From assembly GCF_000003815.2 (NCBI RefSeq), contig NC_049981.1, positions 20,702,505 through 20,766,504 on the forward strand: DNA of 64,000 nt, read 5' to 3'. Under the pieces are notes generated by a model. It did no database searches and had not been told where the DNA came from. It saw only the letters and a list, made by a program, of their open reading frames with translations. The position numbers and the translations under genes were made by a program. Positions 22,240-35,271 of the stretch are shown here, one piece after another; positions within the stretch are counted from its first letter, which is position 1; each line of letters starts with the position of its first letter. The DNA comes from Branchiostoma floridae (lineage: Eukaryota > Chordata > Leptocardii > Amphioxiformes > Branchiostomatidae).

Positions 22240-25200
22240 ATGAAGACTTTCGCGCTGGTATTGATCTGTTTGGGAGCCGCAGCTGGTAAGTTTGACTCCC
22301 TGCGTCTACTGTCTGGATGTTTTCCCTGTGTACTGTTTATTTTCATCCCTTTTCTGCAGAATATGAATGTCTGAATGCTGAACAAAACTTATACGTGGCA
22401 GGGTGTAATTAAACTCATACTAATATTGCTAGTAGCTAGACAAGATAGGTCATCCCCTGCACTACGTTTTACCATTGTCTTGTCCACGTCTTGTTTTAGC
22501 CCTTGACACATTATCAGCTGTATGATCTGACGACATATGTTAGAGATGATGATATCCGGATGAATTAATATCGCTCGTTGGTTCCATATTGCAATTTTCC
22601 GTCTCTAAAGATTCCATATTCCAATTTTCCGTCTCTAAAACGGACATCGCCATTCCGAACGGTCGTCGCCATAAAGCTGACTAACCTTTATACCCCTGTC
22701 ACATTATCCACGATCTTCGGGCGTATTGATGGAAGATCGGGCATATTTAAGATCGACAGGGGGCAGGGTTGCGCATATTTTTTACATGAAAACCGTCCCT
22801 GTCACATATAAGAAATACTTTGTACCTTCTACAATCGTTGTGCAATAAAGTTATTATCATAAGCGAGGTATGGGCGATTGCCCCCAAGACTCATCATCCA
22901 ATCGATTTTCGCGCAATGTGACAGGTGTATTTCCAGATCAGAGTGTTTCATGACTAACAAGAACTAAAACGTATGTAAAGAAACATTCAGATTACAAATA
23001 TGCGACAGTGATGTGAGAAGGTGTAAATCACTATCTAAAAAAAGAAAGTGTGTCACTTCGCGTTCAAACCCAAATCAAAAAGCCAAAACCCTGACACCTA
23101 ATGATAAGCAACTACGTAACAAAACATAACGCTATGGAAGGAGGTTAATTTGGTAATACAGTTAAGGTGACTGAGCTTGCTAACGAAAGTCTGATGGAAA
23201 GGGGATACAGTAGAAGCCATGTCAGTTAACAGCGCGGAATCCCAAAATCCCAAACCGGTGCGGTCCAGCTGGATAACTTAGCATTATTGCACCAGCCGGA
23301 TAATTGAACGAAATACGCTGGAAAATAGGCTATGCAATTAAATGGTTTCTACTGTATTGAAAAATGTAGAATTAACATCGTCTGACCATGTCCCAGCCCA
23401 GCTGTGCACTGTGAACCAGTTCCAGTGTGCCAACGGGAACTGCATCCCGCTCCTCTGGGAGTGTGATGACTACAACGACTGTGGAGACAATAGCGACGAG
23501 CACAACTGCGGTGGTAAATAAAGTCTGTTGATTATACTTAATTCCATACCACAGGTATGGGAGAAAATATATTGTTTTTTCCTATTTTGTTTTTCTTCTT
23601 CTCTTTCCTTTTTTTTGCATTTGGTGAATATGGACTCAATTCTTCCATTTATTTCAGGAAAATGACATGAAATGTGGCAGTGTGGTGTGGAGTGGGACCA
23701 GATTTTTGTCAGCCTCTAAATTTTTTGTGTGAACGTTTTTGGTTTTTATTGAACCAAACATGTAAATTTTTGGCTCATGTGACCTGAAATGTGGCACGGA
23801 GGTGCTTATGACATATGCTCACATAGCTGTATTTGTACAATTGGTATACACCACTTAACGTTATTTCATTTGAGGATTTTTAGCTATTTTCAGACCAAAA
23901 ATGTATATTTTACTTTCGCAATAGTGACATTTTCTTTATTTTCGCAGGTACCGGTGGCACCCAATGCGGGATAAACCAGTTCCAGTGCCTGAATGGCGGC
24001 TGCATTTACAGCAGCTGGGTCTGTGACGGTGACAACGACTGTGGCGACATGAGTGACGAGCAGAACTGCAACGGCGGACCGGGGGGATCCAACCCGCTGG
24101 CTGCGTGTGGCGGGAACTTGAACGAGACCTACGGCAGCATCAGCCCTCCTTACAACGACAACCAGGACTGCATCTGGACCATTACCGCCCCCGTGGGACA
24201 CTTCATCGAACTGGAGTTCACAGCCTTTGATCTCGAGGATGGCGGATCTTCCTGCAGGTTAAACAAATAGGTCCTGTTTGCACCAGTGCTCCAGGAAGTA
24301 GGAGTAGTCCCGATCAGGTTCTCAAGCCAATTTTCTTTCCTTTTGATTTCCGGATACCGCGGGGGTACCGCTCTGCGTTTTTTTACGATTAGGTCACGGC
24401 GTCTATTTGTTGACGGGTCACGGGTTGATTTTAACTCCGAGTCAAAGAAATCCTGGGGCCTGGCCCTGACCATGTAGGCGTGACACCCGAAACTGCAGAA
24501 AACAGCCCGTAAACTACCCACAGGGGCCCCTTTTAAGAAAGGGGACCTTGACATTACATCGATTATTATCACTATACCATAAAGTGTTCAATTACATCTC
24601 ATGTAGTAGAATGAACTGGTTCTCCCACTTCGTTCAAGCAACGCTTAAGATGAGTGATGAATGTCACTCGAAGCGTGCGGAAGTAATCCAGTTGTAAATA
24701 CTTTAAATTGTTGTCTTTGAATATTGTCAACCTTCATAAACGTGTCAAGTGTTCTATTTTAGCTTTGAAGATTATCTGTGTTTTTCGATACTATAATGAA
24801 AGAGTTAAACATGTTTCCAACACAAGAAACAAAATCACCGTGTTGGGAGTTTGTGTTTGAAGCATGCATGTATAATTCTTTCCAACTACATTGTTCTAGG
24901 TAGAGCCTTGCCCACGGGTTTATACAATATACTAAAGGAACGCTCTGTTAAACCGGTCTGACGTTTCAACTTTTGTGGGCGTGGCCTAACCAGCTGGCAG
25001 CCAATCAGAATATCGACTGCACCTGTATCCAAAGAAAACATTAAGGTGATTCTCTGATTGGCTGACAGATGGTTAGAGGCCACGCCCACAGAAGTGGAAA
25101 CCTCAGCCCGCTTTAGCAGAGCGTACCCAAGGTATATTATATTGTACATTCAGGCCGCGTGCAAAGTTCTGCGTGAAAGAATGTATAACCACAACTCACA

Positions 25201-26551
25201 TCATTTCCAGCTATGACTATGTTGCCGTGTACGACGGCGCCGACACCAGCGCCCCGCTGGTCGGTAAGTACTGCGGCAACACCATCCCGGGCCCGGTCCA
25301 CTCGCACAGTAACGTGCTGACCGTCAGGTTCGTCACCGACAGAAGTGTCACCGAGACCGGCTTCAGGCTCATCTACACCACCACTGACGAACATCCTGTT
25401 CACCGTGAGTCTGCTACTTATTCTATATAGCCGATAATGTCGATTAAGCAGGTACTAGGTATCACATTGGACAGGGGCAAATTACGTCATGCATTCGCAA
25501 ATTGACTCAAGGTGGCGCAAAACGGTAAACACCGTTTATGACTACAAATCAATTTTAATTACTTTTTAATTATTGTACATTAGTTTCAATTCAGTGGCAA
25601 CACTGCGATTTCCAATGAAGTTATCTTGTATCGAAACTGACAATGCAACATTCCGGGCGCGGCCATTTTGTTGGCTTATCTGAGATTCATATTTTGCGTC
25701 ACACGTCAGTGTGGCCCCAAAGAAAAATTGACGCATATTCGCAAAGTCGGTAGAAGTTCCTAGGGCAATTTGGCCACGTGTGATTTGGCACATACCAGTC
25801 AAACAGTCACGTCAGCTAATTGGTCCGCTCATTAGGACATACTAGGTTATGAACTTATGATGCTGAAAGGCGGGTCCATGTACTTTAATAATGCATTAAG
25901 AGGCTCCCTTTAACATACATGTTATGTTCCCCAGCGTCTGGCTGTGGCGGTCCCGAGCTTCTGACTGCTCCAACAGGTAACTTCAGCAGCATGAACTACC
26001 CCAACAACTACGACAACAACGCGCAGTGCCAGTGGGAGGTGGGTTTCTATGTTTGGGGTGCCGTTTATCTCTCTGCCTCTCTCTGTTCGGACAATTGTTC
26101 AGTGTGTGATGAATCCAGTCTGTTTCTATGACACAATGTTTGATCATGATTGATTTTTGGCAGATCGAGGTGGAGGCCGGCATGAGGATCAACCTCATCT
26201 TCACCGCTTTTGACCTAGAAGCAGAAAGACTCTGTCCTGTGTCCAACGACTACGTGGAGGTCTTTGAGAACGACGTTGGTCTAGGTAAAGTTCAGCAGAC
26301 TATTTTGATCTATAATTTCAACAGCATTGACAATTACAAAACACGAAGAAAAGTTGATCTATCTTTTGGTGTACCTTTTTCCACTAAAAATGAGATTCTT
26401 ACAATTTTGCAATTCTCTGCCAGGTCGCCATTGCGGTAACATACAGCTGCCCCCGATCACTTCTACTGGCAACACGCTGAAGGTGGTGTTCTACAGCGAC
26501 AGCAGCACCACCGCGTCCGGCTTTTCAGCGCAGTACGTGACTATTCCGTAA
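22240..26551 (+). CDS. CUB gene B: secreted LDLa-LDLa-CUB-CUB protein, 7 exons, 339 aa
   Basis: Exons: 22240-22285, 23397-23513, 23948-24257, 25211-25404, 25935-26038, 26164-26284, 26424-26551 (TAA); 1020 nt, all phases consistent. Signal peptide [16 protein letters not shown]. Exon 2 is one LDLa domain (CTVNQFQC...[23 protein letters not shown]). Exon 3 fuses a second LDLa (CGINQFQC...[15 protein letters not shown]) to the first half of CUB1. Both LDLa domains keep the acidic D-x-x-D-C-x-D-x-S-D-E calcium cage. CUB1 and CUB2 resemble gene A throughout. It is probably a secreted calcium-dependent binding protein with no known ligand. The tail of the last exon and the following ~100 bp are almost identical to gene D. 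Confidence 0.88.
23206..23356. mobile_element. TA-flanked mini-transposon, copy 2
   Basis: It starts TACAGTAGAAGCCA and ends TGGTTTCTACTGTA, 151 bp, about 40 bp upstream of the LDLa exon of gene B. It matches 10856-11020 along most of its length. It may contribute sequence just upstream of the splice acceptor region. Confidence 0.75.
24928..25121. mobile_element. Foldback MITE in intron 3 of CUB gene B
   Basis: The left arm (ACGCTCTGTTAAACCGGTCTG, then GTGGGCGTGGCC and AGCCAATCAGA) is mirrored by the right arm (TCTGATTGGCTGACAG, GGCCACGCCCACAGAAGTGG, CTTTAGCAGAGCGT). Arms are about 80 bp. The CCAAT-type and GC-box-type motifs in the arms are features of the repeat. Confidence 0.7.
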
Positions 26552-27079
26552 ACAACGACATACAAGAGGGTAAGGTCAGCTTTTCTTCTCACCATGGCTG
26601 TTTGGGTGACATATTTCCTATCTTTGCGTGAAATGTTATGGGACTGCTGTAGTGTATAACATCTGTTGTGTACATAAGCATCCAGTGAACAAGAAAAACG
26701 GAGGTGAAAATGTAAGGTGTGTATTTGCTTTCACCATCGCTCCTTTTGATAGCGTTGGAGGTTTCACAAATGACTCTGGAATAGATGAATTCTAGCATTG
26801 TCTTGCATGTTACATTACTTACGTGTGAGCAGATACTCGACAGCAAGCAAGGCCGTTTTGAATTTCAGCAAGCGAACAAGAAAAGCGAACATATATTATA
26901 TATTCAGTTCTATTCCACACGAAGTACTGCTTTGAAAGGACTGATCAAACCTTTGTCATTCCAGGGGTCCTGAGGGGTGAAGCTGTCTTAGCGAGATTGT
27001 TTGAAGATCACAGTCATTTGTATAACTTCGATTCTGGTGCACCATCATATAGAATAAGAGAGATCCCAATAAAATTGTT

Positions 27080-28193
27080 GAAGTACTTAATGTTGGTGTT
27101 TTTTTCACATACATGCAATCTGCTTCAACGTAGCCTGAAATGGCCATTACATAAAAGATACACAATACATAGGCTCCAAGTGCTGGTTCTACATTTTCCT
27201 CTAGATTCGTCCAACAAGGAGGGTCTTTTGTTTTCCTCTGTTCTGTGCACAATGAGAAAGTGAGAGTCTAACATGATTTATACGAAGGCCAGAGGTCATG
27301 ACTACCAAGATGGCGTCGACGTCTGTTGAAGTAGAGCCCCATCATTATGCACCAATCCTCGTTTAAGATAGATGTGTTTTTGTGACATCTCTCTGCAACA
27401 TTATGCGGTATGTTATACATGTTGTAATTTAGAGTGTAATTTTTATGTTCGACACTTTACAAGCTGTACCGTTTGGATTAAGACACAACATCAAACCCTA
27501 CCTGCATTGCACTGGTCTGTGATAGTCCTTGCATCGGCATAACGTCAAATTTCTATCACAAGTGTATTTAACAGTACTGGTTAACTGCAACTTTTAAATA
27601 TCCAATACAAACAGTCTAAAGGGAATATTGTTGGGGGCTTCTTGGCTTTCAGTGGTGCCGATGAGCTGACCTATGTAGTCCTTGTAGGAAGCTGGACTCC
27701 AGGTCAATATTGGCCAACGGTGCCTCAGTTAAACCTTTATTAGCGGGTATCCCACTGAAGCTGCAACACGGTGGTGACCTCGGTGGGGCGGAGAGATTGC
27801 AATTTGTTAGTGCGCTCAGCGAATCTATTTTACCGATAAAAAACGAATCTCCTAACGTTTTGTGTGTTTCGTTATCCTTTTAGCTAAACATGTACGTTTA
27901 CATGATATTTCCATTACAAATTCAAGGATTACTCAAATCAAACGTCAGTGAGATACCAGCTTTATAACTATGTTGGGAGGCTTGTTTCGCTATTTACATT
28001 AGCTAACTGCAAACACACGTGAAAAGTGACACACAGGAAAAGGAACAGCTGTATTTTCGGCGACGCCTGCCTTCACGTCAGGGACATTGTTCTATTTGCA
28101 CTCCAGAACAAATAGCATTAAATAATCTAGACGTCATAATTAGGCCAGATGACTAATGCGGAGGTCACATTTGGTATAATAGAGCTGTGCAAG
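27080..28193. other. Intergenic stretch between CUB genes B and C
   Basis: No coding region is recognised. The last 170 bp carry the upstream module of gene C. An AAGATGGCG motif near 27307 sits in a repeat-like context also seen near 21720. Confidence 0.6.
28092..28134. promoter_or_regulatory. Upstream dyad module of CUB gene C with matched changes in both arms
   Basis: CTATTTG (28092-28098) and CAAATAG (28109-28115), with a 10-bp spacer, are followed by GACGT at 28130-28134. Against genes A and B the left arm has G to A and the right arm C to T at the mirrored position, so the dyad stays perfect. The ATG is 79 bp downstream. Confidence 0.5.
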
Positions 28194-31100
28194 ATGCAGA
28201 CACTGGTGCTAGTACTGCTTTACTTCGGGGCCGCAGCTGGTAAGTTACTTCTTTCACTGCATGTTGCAGGCCTCGAGGTTTTGTTGGTGTCTTAATTGTA
28301 ACATTGATGAAAATTTGCAAGTACAAATATGGAACGAATCATAGTAACATAGTCATACTGTTTGATATTGAATGCTCACTACGAAGCTTATGAAATGTTA
28401 TGGAACGAAATATCCAAATACTGTGTAAATACAGTTTCAAATGCACCCATTCGCTAATTGTAACCGTTTGCCTATACTCAGCTCACAGAATAAACATTAC
28501 AAATTTGGAATAAAATATTGATTAAGATACATACGTGGTGGATTAGAGGCTCGGAATGTAACTGTTTGTGAGTTTGCTTTAGCACGACAAGGCATTACCT
28601 GTTTCCTGTCACTGCGTCCTTTTCCCGGCATTAAGGAAGCAGACAAAATTGCTACGTACATAATACCTTTAAATGAAACATTGTATAGCGAGGCACGAGT
28701 TTGATTAAGTTGATCTTATGATGAAGGTAAAGTATCATTAAAACTTGTGAAACCATTGCTTGTCGAACGATTGAATAGTAAAGTTAAAACCGCCTCTTGA
28801 CACCTGTATGATAACGCATGTCCAGGTCAGGTGTGCCACGATTACCAGTTCCAGTGTGCTAACGGGAACTGCATCCCGCTCAGCTGGGAGTGTGATGACT
28901 ACAACGACTGTGGAGACAATAGCGACGAGCAGAACTGTAATGGTAAATAGACCATGTTCTTCTATTGTAGAGTGTAACGTATACCTTATATAACACATGC
29001 TCTACACGCAGAAGTGCTCACAATGCTGAAATGCTTACATTTGCAAGATGTGATGAAAATGATGCACCAACAGTAAAATCATCATGCTGAAAAATAAAGC
29101 TGTCTCTAGCTTTAAATTTTAATCTGCCCCACTCATTATTTGGGAGTCATCTGATATTTTAAGCTTACGAAAATAGTTGTTTTACGAAAAATATTTATTT
29201 TCCGGAAGGATGTGGAGAGGCCAATTAAGGATGACGACTTTACCTTACCTTAAGCTTGAACCGCTGACGTTTCAAGTCATTGTTTGAAACGAACAAAAAT
29301 CACATTTATTCTTCATTAAACAGAACACAAATTAGCTAACTGATAGAAAATCTGTAGGATGACAGCACAGCTGCTTGTTGTGTCTGTATATGTCTCCAGG
29401 CGGCACACAGCAGTGCTCGGCATCCCAGTTCCAGTGCACCGACGGCAGCTGCATACCCACCGTCTGGGTCTGTGATGGCGACAACGATTGTGGCGATATG
29501 AGCGACGAGCAAAACTGCAACGGTTGAAATCTATTTAACCTTAGTGGCGTTGTCCTTTCTGAAAATTTTGTCAACGACAAAGATGTGTATTGCTAAAATA
29601 ATATCTATAAACCAGCCACATATTCAACTTCATTTTCTAACCGTCCGTTATCGATTAGTTCATGTAGTATTTCTCTGTTGTTATTTGTTATCCAAAGTTC
29701 AGTTAATCAATTCATTCAATGATTAATTGTTTATTTGGTTTCAATTACAACTACTTTTGTAGGTTGTTTTCTATCTATTTTTTATCATATATAGTCTGTA
29801 CATTCATAACTTGTTGTTCATTATCACCTTCAGTTACTATTTTGTAAGTCTATGAATGTGGAAGGACTCGTATAGACCTTATTGGTCTCCATGCTACCCA
29901 ACACAATCCAATGTAACGGCACTGTGTTTTTCCTTTTACAAAATAAATAAAAAAATCGAAGAATGTTCCCCTCAGGGGAAGGTGGACTGGCGACATGTGG
30001 TGGGTTCCTGAACGAGACTGCCGGCAGCATCAGCCCTCCGTACGGCAACAACATGGACTGTATCTGGACCATCAGCGCGCCTGCGGGCTACTTCATTGAG
30101 GTGGAGTTCACAGCCTTTGACGTCGAGGATGACGGATCGTCCTGCAGGTCAGACGAATATTTTGTTGAGAACGTCTGCTGCTAAGGTCATGGTTAATAAA
30201 GGGCGCCTATCGGGTAGTTCATGGACTTTTTTTCACTTTCGGGCGTGACCCTGACCGGCTGTAAATCCGGGCAGATTTTTTAAAATTCCGAGTTAGCCGA
30301 GAGGTACCCCACGGTGTCCGGGAGCCCAACCGGACAAAGTTGTGGCTTTGAAGCCCAGCCCAGCCGGGGCTATGTCTGACCTGAGAATCACATCATGACC
30401 AGTTAAGACTATAAAGTCTTCAGTTACATCTCATGTACTAGAATTGACTTGTTTTGTCTCTGCATTCTAGTGGCAATAACGAAGAGTGAGGGATGTTACT
30501 CGAAACTTCCGGAAGTAATCTTTTGTATCATACCTAGTTATAACTTCATTGAATTCTCTTTAAGCACTGTTTGCGTTGATGTCTAACCTCTATAAACGTG
30601 TTATGTGTTCTATTGTAGATTAAAGATTACCTTTGCTGTCCGATTGTCAAAGATGTCCCTGTAACTTAACTGGTAGCTGCCTTACGTTTAAGCTCCCAAT
30701 GCTAATCAGTTGGTAGGTGGGAGACCCGGCTTATATCCTGGGATGGGCATAACGGTTGGGGCTGCAGTAATCTTTCGGAAGGGACACAATGAGACACCTC
30801 GATAACAATAAAGGGAAGGGCTAACAAACTCTCCTTGTAAAAATAACAATATAGGTACGTTAAAGGGGGATGACTAGCCATCCCCGTAAGATATATCTTG
30901 CTACATGTACATAGAAACAGCAAGGAAAGTTGTTGACCAATGTGTCACTAGGTACTACAAGGTGAATAACAACAACATCAGTTTGTCAGTAGCTACCAAT
31001 TGATGTAAATTTTAGCTTTAAGTTACCTCTAACCAGATCCTCTGTACTTGTCAGATATGACTATGTTGCCGTGTACGACGGCGCCGACACCTCCGCCCCG

Positions 31101-32552
31101 CTTCTCGCCAAGCTGTGCGGCAGCACCATCCCGGCCCCGCTCCGCTCACAGGGCAGCGCTCTGACGGTCAGGTTCGTCACGGACTCCAGCATCACGGAGA
31201 CCGGCTTCACACTTGTCTACACAACAACAGACCAGCAGCCCATGCACGCTCAGTTCAAAACTCCTTTCTATCGTGTCCTATGGATGTGCATTCTGTATTT
31301 CCTATACTTTCCATATTGTTTTTGCTTCCACTCCTTATTCTTCCAATTCCTCTTCGTTCCAAACATACAAGGTCAACGACCTGGACCATGAGACATTTAC
31401 CATGATAACTGGTAAAGTAAGAGAATCCCAGTGTCCTATTACATTATGTAGCAAGTGGCAGGACAGAGTTTGTGGGACCGGTTACAATATATATATGCGT
31501 TTGTGTAGCAGTAGAATAAACAGAGCAATTATAGTTTGTCTATGTTGAGGCAAACAGTATGTATTTGTCTGCAATTGTTACCTTTCTAATTAGCGGTCTT
31601 CATCATACCACAACAGGCCAAAGTCACATAAAGTCGGTTTTATCACGATCTGTTTTCCCCAGCGTCTGGCTGTGGTGGTCCTAAGGAGCTGACCGGTCCC
31701 TTCGGCGACTTTTTCAGCATGAACTTCCCAAACAACTACGGCAACAACGCGCAGTGCAAATGGGAGGTGAGCTGGAAAACATGCCATTTTCACTTCTTGC
31801 CCTCAACAAGAAGCTGTCCGCGTGTCAACATGATAACTCTGTCTTAATATTTTGTTTGTGGATAGATATTTTGTTTGTGGATAGAAAGTTTGTTTGTGGA
31901 TAGATATTTTGTTTGTGGATAGATATTTTGTTTGTGATGAGATCTCGAACTGGTCAGATTTTTGCCCCCTTGGCGGCTTTCTACGGTAATGCAGTGAAAC
32001 CGGTGTTAATACTAGTATCTCGTGTCCTGGACTTGCTATGTGGTCATGATATTAACTTCTTAGATAGCTCTTGTTTTCCAATAAAAGATTGCAATCCTTA
32101 CTCTTGAGTAAAATAAACGCAAATGGACCCCTTTTACCATGTTATGAACACACTCACTGCTTGTTCTGTAACTTTTCTTTTTAGATAACGGTGGAAGCAG
32201 GAAAGAGGATCAATCTGGTCTTTCCTATCTTTGAACTTGAGACAGAGAGAGACTGCAACAACGACTTTGTAGAAATCATCGACAACAACATTTCTCAAGG
32301 TAATACATGCAGCTTTCAGCAATTTATTTTACTATTGCCAAGACCTACTGTAACATCCCATATGCGTTATACTTTGTACACTGAAGTATGTCTCTTGTAT
32401 TTTCCAATCCTTTGATAGGACGTCTCTGTGGTAACCTCAACGTGCAGCTGCCACCGTACACTTCTATGTCCAACACGCTGTCTGTGATGTTTTACAGTGA
32501 CGATAGCACCACCGCGACGGGCTTTGCTGCCCAGTATACTACCATTGTATAG
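28194..32552 (+). CDS. CUB gene C: LDLa-LDLa-CUB-CUB protein with a lost donor site
   Basis: Exons: 28194-28239, 28826-28942, 29400-29522, 29976-30147, 31055-about 31273 or 31372, 31663-31766, 32185-32299, 32419-32552 (TAG). Signal peptide [16 protein letters not shown]. LDLa1 has [23 protein letters not shown]. LDLa2 is on its own exon here, not fused to CUB1 as in B and D, and its donor (ACG-GTTGAA) is weak. At the end of exon 5, where the paralogues have CACC-GTGAG, this gene has CACG-CTCAG, so the donor is gone. In-frame phase 1 substitutes are C-GTGTCC (after 31273) and AAG-GTCAAC (after 31372); otherwise translation stops at TGA near 31389. CUB2 is the most diverged of the four. The gene may be functional with a longer linker, or decaying. 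Confidence 0.7.
31853..31935. repeat. Short minisatellite in an intron of CUB gene C
   Basis: A unit of about 18 bp (GTTTGTGGATAGATATTTT, with one variant) is repeated four to five times. Confidence 0.7.
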
Positions 32553-35271
32553 TGATACAACGTGAACACTCTTGGTGTACGCCCGAGACCTTAATGACTA
32601 ATAGCTACTACTTAATAAATATCCAACTAGAGTTGAACGAACCCATCTCTTCGCCAAATAATCATGCCTTTATTTAAGACTTTAAGGTCTTATTCATGTA
32701 TTACTAAATAGCGAATGACTGCATGAACTGTGTTCCTCACAAACATTACCAAAACCAGACTGTGACCTGACAGATGACCTGGTAGCATCCCTGGTCAATC
32801 AGAATTTCATGCTTGTCAATTTAGACTTTGTCCCCAGTGTAAGGGCGTCCTCCAGCAAACCATCTGTATAACAGCTGTGTCCATAGATATAGGTCAAAAT
32901 GAGATGTATAGAGCACAGTTTATTTCTGTTAATAAGTTTTGCTGCAGTACCTTAGGAAGCCGCTAGGGGGCCCACTATCATAATTTATCTTCGTTTTCCT
33001 GACCCCTACCCACCTACCAAATATCATCAGGATTTTTTCAAGGCTTCTCGAGTTATGCATTCCACAAACAAAAGGACGCACACACTCGGCCCGCTACCGT
33101 CCTAACGAAAAATGCTACGTCAACTATTTTCGAACACAACCTTCCTTTCCGCAGCCGCTACTTAAATACTAAATATCATGAAAATCCATACACAGCTTCT
33201 TGAGTTATATGCTGTTGGCATGGATTTAAGAACTTTCCTCATTAATTATGCAAATTAGCTACTGATTTGCATAATTAGTATTACATTGTATAAGTCATCA
33301 CTCATTCTATCTACATACCGAAAATCCTGATGATCTGTTTACACGTTCTCAAGTTATCCTCGTCCAAAGTTTGAACGGAAATCGATGCCTGCAGTTCCCA
33401 AAAATCCGCTAGGGGGTCCAAACTCACAGCACTTACTCTCTGTTCCAAGGGCTATCTACCACTCAAAAATCATGACCACAGCATGTCCAGAACACGAAGT
33501 GCCAAAATTAAAAGTTTTGCTGCAGTACCTTAGGCAGCCACTAGGGTGCCCATTATCAAACTTGACCTTTGTTTTCCTAACCCCAATCCACCTAACAAAT
33601 ATAATCAGGATCCATTCAAGGGTTCTCGAGTTATCTTGCATACAGACAAACGCACTTACATACAAATCCCGCTACAGAACCATAGGTAAGAGCCAGGTAA
33701 ACCATTTTCGCACTTGACCTTCCTCTCCGCTACACACCTACCAAGTTTCGTGAAAATCGCCCAGCTAGATTTTGACTTATGCTGCCAAAAACAAACCGCA
33801 AAAAACATACCAAGCTCGCTGCAGTACCGTAGGAAAACGCCAGGTAAACCGTTTTCAAACTTGGCAGTCCTTTCGACAACTGCTACACACCTACCAAAAA
33901 TTACAAAGTTCCATCCACAATTTCTCGAGTTATATGCTGTTGACCTACATACAGACCCAAGTCAGCAATCTCATACTCTTCTTGGCGAAGAGAATAATCC
34001 AACTTCAGAAAAGAACAAGAAATAGTCTTGCTTCAACCTAAGAATAATGTGTTCAAACGTTTTGCCTAGCATTATCGTAGAGTGAAACTTGTTCCAACCA
34101 AGCCTCATAATGCAGCTTTGAACAACGCTTCCATCTAGATGTGCAAAGGTAAGGTGTCAGCTGCTGCCGAGTGAAGCTGGTGTGTTACAAATAAGGTTGG
34201 TTACACTGGCTACATAGATACAGATTCGATATTATGTACATTCACGTAAACATAGGAACACTGTACATGTATTATATATGGAGGAAGTTTTTGTCATAGA
34301 ACATCAGGCAACATAATTGTATATGAAGTGTAATCTAAAGAAAGAATGCATGTATGCCAAGAGAGTCTCTTGCTATGCTGCTGCAGTACCAAGGCCACAC
34401 ACCAGGGAGCAAAATTGAATTAACTTGACCTTCGTCATCCCAAGTTCTCTCCACATAACAAAAATCATTACAATCCATCTACAGGCTCTAAAGCTACTAG
34501 AATGCTGACGAAAATCTACAGATATATAGACAGGTTGACAGACAGACAGACATCATTATTAGATAGATACACATAAATATAGACACTCATAGACACACGA
34601 AAAACAATACCTCCATTTTCATGAAATTAAAAGATAAAATAAAGCTATCCATAGATATACACATCCATAGATATACATATAACATGAAACAATAGCATCA
34701 AATAATAACAACCGTCCTGCCTAGATTATGACAAACTATTTGTAAACCGGGATGATGTAGCATTGTCATAATAAAACCATCTGGGTGCTTCACATTTTTT
34801 GGCCCGGTAATCAAAGCACGGTCGCTGTTTGCAGTATTGGCAAGGCCCCTTTTCACTAGACGGCGATCGCTGAGTGACTGTGTACCGACCAAAACTGCAT
34901 TTGTATGGCCCTTTATTTCATAATTGGAACAAGATGTAAAATGATATTTAAAAGACATCAAAACACACAGATCTTAAATAAATTCATTCTGTAAAACCCT
35001 TGGAGCCATCTGTAAAATCTGGTCGTGCAGCGGTCGTAGCGAGGTCGCAGGTCCGGTGGGAAGAGAGTGTGATCTCACATACACGCGCGCTACCGCACAC
35101 AGGCCATGGAAAGTAACAGGTGTAGTTTGAGTGACGTGTGCCTCAGGAGGTGTACTCAGGATCAAATAACGGGTATTGTCAACTTCCGTGCGATCCCAAT
35201 CGCTGGTATATAAATATGGTAACGAAGGATATGCCACCTTGCTTTTCTCATTGTGAAGAGAGGTGTACAAC
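32553..35271. other. Intergenic stretch between CUB genes C and D
   Basis: AATAAA at 32614-32619 is the likely poly(A) signal of gene C. From about 32940 to 33960 there are several head-to-tail, diverged units of a dispersed repeat marked by CTGCAGTACCTTAGG-AGCC, TCTCGAGTTAT and CTACCACTCAAAAATCATGACC. The same family occurs in opposite orientation at 38980-39960 and as fragments near 15340, 31930, 46440 and 50440. No gene is seen. Confidence 0.6.
35207..35216 (+). promoter_or_regulatory. TATA box of CUB gene D
   Basis: TATATAAATA lies 56 bp upstream of the ATG at 35272. I did not find the CTGTTTG/CAAACAG dyad upstream of this gene. Confidence 0.55.

Noticed and set aside
24150-24572. 140-aa minus-strand open frame
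   Set aside because: It is antisense to the LDLa/CUB exon of gene B plus intron; no homology or splice support.
27300-27330. Start codon of a gene at CCAAGATGGCGTCG
   Set aside because: The frame is short, no donor or downstream homology follows, and a similar context near 21720 suggests a repeat.
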